Source: Desulfobacterales bacterium (GTDB lineage Bacteria > Desulfobacterota > Desulfobacteria > Desulfobacterales > UBA5852). From it: a stretch of 10,908 nt of DNA. The notes beneath the pieces are model-generated. The model was not told where the DNA came from. It ran no database searches and worked only from the letters and a program-made list of their open reading frames with translations. Positions 6,500 to 10,908 of this stretch are shown here, piece after piece. How positions within the stretch are numbered: position 1 is the first letter of the stretch; each line of letters begins with the position of its first letter. The stretch lies in contig JAERRP010000256.1 in the NCBI GenBank assembly GCA_016735415.1, positions 1 to 10,908 of the forward strand, in the 5' to 3' direction. Position numbers and translations under genes: made by a program.

Positions 6500-9400
6500 A
6501 TGCCGGCAAATCTGACCATCCGCACCAAGTTGATCATGGTATTGCTTGCCCTGGGCTTGATACCTTCTCTATTGCTTGGATATATCGCATTAAGTGTTAC
6601 GCATACGGCCCTGTCCGAACAGGCCTTCAGCCACCTGATAAGTACCCGGGATGCCAAGAAAGCTCAGATTGAACGGTATTTTCAAGACATCCGTGCGGAT
6701 ATTTCCGTATTGGCCAATGCGTCGCATATTGTGGCGGCGCTGGACGGTTTTTCTTCCGCCATGGAAGATGGAAGGATCGATGAGGCCCAATACAATTATT
6801 TCGAAAGTTTAGAGTACGGCGACGCCTTCAAGAAGTTCAGCCAGGAATATGGATATCACGACCTGATGCTTATCACCAAAGCAGGTGATATCGTTTATTC
6901 TCTTAACGGAGAGTCCGATCTGACCCGGAACGTCCTATCGGGTGAGCTAAAAGATACCCCTCTGGGCCAACATTTCCGTGATGGTTTGGAATCCATCATC
7001 ATTACCGATTTTAAACCCTATCCCCCGTCTGATAATGAACCCATCGCGTTTGCGCTTTCACCCATCGAATTATTGGGTCAAATCGAAGGCGTGGTGGTGC
7101 TAAAGCTATCCGATGAGGTCCTGAATACGATTATGACGGAGCGCTCCGGGCTGTCGGAAAGCAATGAGGCCTACCTGGTCGGTCCGGATAATCTCATGCG
7201 TTCCGATTCCTATTTGAACCCGAAAACGCATACCGTCAAGGCGTCTTTTTCAAATCCGATCGAGGGCCGGACGGATACCATCGCCAGCCGGGAAGCGCTT
7301 GCCGGAAAGAATGGGCATGGAATTATCGACGACTACCGCGGCATACTTGTTCTTTCCGCCTATGGGCCGGTAGACTTTGGCAACACGACCTACGCCCTGA
7401 TCGTTGAAATCGACGAGGAAGAAGCTTTTGGCCCGATCTATGATTTAAAGCGGTATATGGGCACCTTTGCGGCGTTACTCATACTGATTATCGTTCTGGC
7501 CTCCTTTTATATTGCGAATAAATCAACAAAACCGATCAGAGAATTGACCCAGTCCTCAATCGAAATAGCGGCGGGAAATCTCGATACCGAAATCAATGTG
7601 GAAAGTAATGATGAACTGGGCCTGCTGGCGCAAAGTTTTTCAACGATGCGTGATTCAATCCGGCAAGCGCATGATGTTCTGGAACAAAGAGTTGAAGAGC
7701 GGACGGCTGAATTAAAAAAATTATCGACAGCGGTCGAACAGAGCCCCGCCTCGGTGGTGATTACGGATCTCAGAGGGGCCATCGAATATGTTAACCCCAA
7801 GTTCTGTGAGATCACCGGATATGCCAACGAAGAAGCTATTGGGAAAAATCCCCGTATACTCAACTCAGGTCATACGGCGCCGAAAGTCTACCAGGAACTC
7901 TGGAAGACCATCACGGCCGGTGACGAATGGCGGGGGGAGTTCCAGAATAAAAAGAAGAACGGCGAGCTTTACTGGGAGGCCGTATCCATATCGGCCATCA
8001 AGTCCGCTGAGGGTTCAATTTCCCACTATCTTGCGATCAAGGAGGATATTACCGAGCGTAAGCAGATGGAGGATAGCATCCGTGAAAAGGAGTCCCGCTT
8101 CCGCGGTTATTTCGAGCACAGCCAGGCCGGGATGGCGATCACTTCACCGGCCAAGGGCTGGATTGCGGCCAATGATCAATTGCAGAAAATGCTTGGCTAT
8201 ACGCTGGATGAGCTGCGTCAAATGGATTGGGCCGAGCTAACCCATCCCGACGACCTGGATGCGGATGTAAAACAGTTCGAACGAATGCTGGCCGCTGAAA
8301 TCGACAACTACACCCTCGATAAGCGCTTTATTCGCAAAGATGGCGAGATTGTTTACACCAATTTAGCCGTTGCCTGCATACGCGCTGAAACGGGTGATGT
8401 CCTTAATGTCCTGGCGTCATTTCAGGATATTACGGAACGAAAAAATATGGAGAACGATCTGCATGAACGGATAAAAGAACTGGACCAGGCCCAATCCGCC
8501 ATGCTCAATATGATGGAAGACCTGGACGAGGAAAAGGCCCGGGCCCAGGACGCCACCCGGGCCAAAAGCGATTTTCTGGCCAACATGAGTCACGAGATCC
8601 GCACCCCCATGAACGCGGTCATCGGCATGGCCCATCTGGCGCTTAAGACCGAACTGACGCCCAAACAGGAGGATTATCTGACCAAAATTCAATCTTCCGC
8701 CAATTCGCTTCTGGGGATCATCAACGATATTCTGGATTTCACCAAGATCGAGGCCGGCAAGCTCGATATCGAAAACGTGGATTTCAACATAGAGGACGTG
8801 CTGGAGAGCCTGGGCAACCTGGTGACCGTGAAAGCCCGGGAGAAGACGGGACTGGAAGTGCTTTTTGCCACGGGCGCGGATGTGCCGCGCTTCCTGGTGG
8901 GGGATCCCCTGCGGCTGGGACAGGTGCTGCTCAACCTGGCCGGCAACGCGGTTAAATTCACCGAGACCGGTGAAATCGTGGTCGCGACCACGATTAAATC
9001 CCAAAGCAGCGACAGACTTACGCTGCAGTTCACCGTGAGCGATACAGGCATCGGTCTGACGGAAGAGCAGATCGGCAAGCTTGGTCAGTCAGTTGCCCAG
9101 GCGGATACGTCCACCACCCGTCAATACGGCGGCACCGGGCTTGGCCTGACCATCAGCAAGCGCCTGGTGGAGATGATGGGCGGCGAAATCTGGGTGGAAA
9201 GCCAGGCGGAGCAGGGCAGCCAATTCCATTTCACGGTCGTCTTCGGTCTGGGGGCCGAGAAGGCCCGACGCCATTTCGTGCCGGAGCCCGATCTGCGGGG
9301 GATGAAGGTGCTCGTCGTGGACGACAACGCCACGAGTCGTACTATCTTCAAGGAAATGCTGGAATCCTTCACCTTCGATGTCCACCTGGCCGCCTCGGGC

Positions 9401-10795
9401 AAGGAGGCCCTGAGCGATCTCGAGGGTGCCGCCGACGATCCTTTCGATCTCGTGGTCATGGACTGGAAGATGCCCGGCATGGACGGGATCGAAACCTCCA
9501 GCCGCATCAAATCACATCGTGGCCTGACCAAAGTTCCGACCATCATCATGGTGACGGCCTACGGCCGCGAGGAAGTCATGCGCCTGTCGGAAAAGGTGGG
9601 GCTGGAGGGTTTTCTGCTCAAGCCGGTAAACGCCTCGCTCCTGTTCGACGCCGTTATGGCAGCCATGGGGGGCAAGGCCGCCGCCGGCCAGAGCAGGCTG
9701 AAGCCCGAGGATGACGACATGGGGCTTGCCCGGATTGCCGGGGCACGGATCCTTCTGGTGGAAGACAACGAGATCAATCAGCAGGTCGCCAAAGAAATTC
9801 TGGAGGGCGCCGGGCTGGTGGTAACCATTGCCAATGACGGTCGCGAAGCCGTCGATCTGGTGCAGTCTTCAGAATTCGAGGCCGTGCTCATGGACGTACA
9901 GATGCCGGTCATGGACGGGCATACCGCCACCCGCGAAATACGCCAATGGGAATCCGAAACCGGCGAACGGCAACCCATTCCCATCATCGCCATGACGGCC
10001 CACGCCATGGCCGGTGACGCTGAAAAAAGCCTGCAGGCCGGCATGAATGATCATGTCACCAAACCCATTGATCCGGATCAGCTCTTTGGGGCCCTTTTGA
10101 AGTGGATCAAGCCGATCGAGCGCCCCGTTAAAACGGATGCCGACGGCAATGGCGACAGGTTGCCCCTGGCGGCCGATGACCTGCCGGAGCGATTGCCGGG
10201 TTTTGATCTAACCGCGGGATTGAAGCGCCTGCAGGGCAACCGGAAGCTCTACCGCAAATTGATCCTGGATTTCGGGGCCCAGTGCGCCGGGGCCGGCGCG
10301 GCCATCAAAAAGGCCCTGAACGACGGTGATCTGGGGGAAGCCCATCAACTGGTGCACAGCCTCAAGGGGTCTGCGGGTAATCTGGCGGCCGTCCCCGTCC
10401 AAAACGCCGCGGCGGAATTGGAGACCATCATCAAGGGGGCGGACACAGCCCCCCCGCAGACCGAACTAAGCCCGCATCTGGACCAACTGGCATCAGCGCT
10501 GGGTGAAGTTTCGGAGGGGATTCTACAATTGGGACGGCCGGCGGTTGAAGTTGTGGCAAAACCCACTGATAACATGCTGGCAGGGATACCCACGAAAAGC
10601 CGGGCGGCACTGGCCCAGGGTATTCGAGACGCCGCCGAAATCGGCGACCTCGGTGAAATAAGAAAAATCGCGGCCCAGATTGATGACCAGTTCAACGCTA
10701 ATCATCGGCTAAGCCCGTATATTGTGAAATTAGCCGATGATTTCGACCTGGACGGTCTTGCGAAACTGGCCGATGTTATCGGCGGCACGGGATAG
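6500..10795 (+). CDS. Hybrid sensor histidine kinase: dCache-HAMP-PAS-PAS-HisKA-HATPase-REC-REC-Hpt
   Basis: Inner-membrane hybrid kinase of 1431 residues that should run a His-Asp-His phosphorelay. TM1 is about 11-33, followed by a periplasmic double-Cache-like sensor (about 34-318), TM2 about 321-341, HAMP about 338-395 with a coiled-coil exit, PAS about 408-520 and PAS about 531-650, then a coiled coil. The HisKA box S-H-E-I-R-T-P-M has the phospho-acceptor H698. The ATPase domain has an intact N-box (N812, N816), G1 box D-T-G-I-G (D848) and G2 box G-G-T-G-L-G-L (from about 877). REC1 (about 935-1056) has the acidic pair D941/D942 and acceptor D988; REC2 (about 1083-1205) has acceptor D1132 and a K-P-I end motif. 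Hpt (about 1235-1330) has H1286 in H-S-L-K-G-S-A-G-N. All catalytic motifs look intact. About 90 residues follow the Hpt and look helical. There is no DNA-binding domain, so phosphate must pass to a response regulator encoded elsewhere. The start is 4 bases after the binding protein gene, which suggests the binding protein docks on the periplasmic Cache domain, as in LuxP-LuxQ or TorT-TorS. That partnership is inferred. Confidence 0.93.
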   Translation: MPANLTIRTKLIMVLLALGLIPSLLLGYIALSVTHTALSEQAFSHLISTRDAKKAQIERYFQDIRADISVLANASHIVAALDGFSSAMEDGRIDEAQYNYFESLEYGDAFKKFSQEYGYHDLMLITKAGDIVYSLNGESDLTRNVLSGELKDTPLGQHFRDGLESIIITDFKPYPPSDNEPIAFALSPIELLGQIEGVVVLKLSDEVLNTIMTERSGLSESNEAYLVGPDNLMRSDSYLNPKTHTVKASFSNPIEGRTDTIASREALAGKNGHGIIDDYRGILVLSAYGPVDFGNTTYALIVEIDEEEAFGPIYDLKRYMGTFAALLILIIVLASFYIANKSTKPIRELTQSSIEIAAGNLDTEINVESNDELGLLAQSFSTMRDSIRQAHDVLEQRVEERTAELKKLSTAVEQSPASVVITDLRGAIEYVNPKFCEITGYANEEAIGKNPRILNSGHTAPKVYQELWKTITAGDEWRGEFQNKKKNGELYWEAVSISAIKSAEGSISHYLAIKEDITERKQMEDSIREKESRFRGYFEHSQAGMAITSPAKGWIAANDQLQKMLGYTLDELRQMDWAELTHPDDLDADVKQFERMLAAEIDNYTLDKRFIRKDGEIVYTNLAVACIRAETGDVLNVLASFQDITERKNMENDLHERIKELDQAQSAMLNMMEDLDEEKARAQDATRAKSDFLANMSHEIRTPMNAVIGMAHLALKTELTPKQEDYLTKIQSSANSLLGIINDILDFTKIEAGKLDIENVDFNIEDVLESLGNLVTVKAREKTGLEVLFATGADVPRFLVGDPLRLGQVLLNLAGNAVKFTETGEIVVATTIKSQSSDRLTLQFTVSDTGIGLTEEQIGKLGQSVAQADTSTTRQYGGTGLGLTISKRLVEMMGGEIWVESQAEQGSQFHFTVVFGLGAEKARRHFVPEPDLRGMKVLVVDDNATSRTIFKEMLESFTFDVHLAASGKEALSDLEGAADDPFDLVVMDWKMPGMDGIETSSRIKSHRGLTKVPTIIMVTAYGREEVMRLSEKVGLEGFLLKPVNASLLFDAVMAAMGGKAAAGQSRLKPEDDDMGLARIAGARILLVEDNEINQQVAKEILEGAGLVVTIANDGREAVDLVQSSEFEAVLMDVQMPVMDGHTATREIRQWESETGERQPIPIIAMTAHAMAGDAEKSLQAGMNDHVTKPIDPDQLFGALLKWIKPIERPVKTDADGNGDRLPLAADDLPERLPGFDLTAGLKRLQGNRKLYRKLILDFGAQCAGAGAAIKKALNDGDLGEAHQLVHSLKGSAGNLAAVPVQNAAAELETIIKGADTAPPQTELSPHLDQLASALGEVSEGILQLGRPAVEVVAKPTDNMLAGIPTKSRAALAQGIRDAAEIGDLGEIRKIAAQIDDQFNANHRLSPYIVKLADDFDLDGLAKLADVIGGTG

Positions 10796-10908
10796 AGCGG
10801 TTCTTCGCCGCCCACGCCGCCGCCGGGGGGCGGTCCATCGACGCCCTATTGGTTGAAGATCTGAAGTTATTTTTGCGCGAACCCTTCACCCATCGTACTC
10901 ACCCGGAC
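10796..10908. other. Non-coding 3' flank with a GC-rich inverted repeat
   Basis: The 113 bases after the kinase stop hold no gene I can support. CCGCCC (10808-10813) and GGGCGG (10828-10833) form a perfect 6-base-pair inverted repeat, with an alternative pairing of CCGCC at 10817-10821. It is GC-rich but is not followed directly by a T-run (the nearest, 10870-10874, is about 36 bases on), so a terminator role is only possible. The region after about 10845 is richer in A and T. Confidence 0.3.

Noticed and set aside
10808..10833. GC-rich inverted repeat as an intrinsic terminator for the operon
   Set aside because: The stem is only 6 base pairs with a 14-base loop and no adjacent T-run, so I note it but do not call it a terminator.
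10867..10908. Short reverse-strand frame open to the right edge, ending at a TAA at 10867-10869
   Set aside because: Only 13 codons are visible, too few to support a convergent gene. A forward frame is also open over the same stretch, so neither is informative.

Overview
The window carries one short membrane-protein gene at its left edge and then a tightly packed three-gene cluster, all on the + strand, that fills positions 624-10795. I recognise no mobile element, CRISPR array, rRNA or tRNA. Base composition is moderate to GC-rich. The multi-domain style of the proteins (stacked periplasmic binding domains, Cache and PAS modules, and a hybrid kinase with two receiver domains and an Hpt domain) resembles sensory genes of Desulfobacterota, especially the Desulfobacteraceae/Desulfosarcina type. 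That placement is an impression from protein style, not a proven assignment.

Layout: (1) positions 1-528 encode a four-helix membrane protein that looks like two fused YrhK-like units. (2) Positions 529-623 are a short intergenic region with an interrupted inverted repeat just after the stop codon. (3) Positions 624-5147 encode a 1507-residue receptor: signal peptide, three type-3 solute-binding (Venus flytrap, VFT) domains, two membrane helices, a periplasmic Cache-type domain, a third helix and two cytoplasmic PAS domains. It has no recognisable kinase, cyclase, diguanylate cyclase or DNA-binding output. (4) Positions 5161-6495 encode an exported sugar-type periplasmic binding protein with a long N-terminal extension. 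(5) Positions 6500-10795 encode a membrane hybrid histidine kinase: dCache, HAMP, PAS, PAS, HisKA, HATPase, REC, REC, Hpt. (6) Positions 10796-10908 hold no gene I can support.

Genes 2-4 are separated by 13 and 4 bases, each with its own well-placed ribosome binding site, so they very probably form one operon. The likely reading is a multi-input phosphorelay. The exported binding protein may present a small ligand to the periplasmic domain of the kinase, as LuxP does for LuxQ or TorT for TorS. The output-less receptor may add up to four more periplasmic inputs and pass them on through its PAS domains, perhaps by contact with the kinase. No transporter permease or ATPase and no DNA-binding response regulator is encoded here, so the final output must lie elsewhere. 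The most notable point is this pairing of a very large receptor without an output domain with a binding-protein/hybrid-kinase pair.
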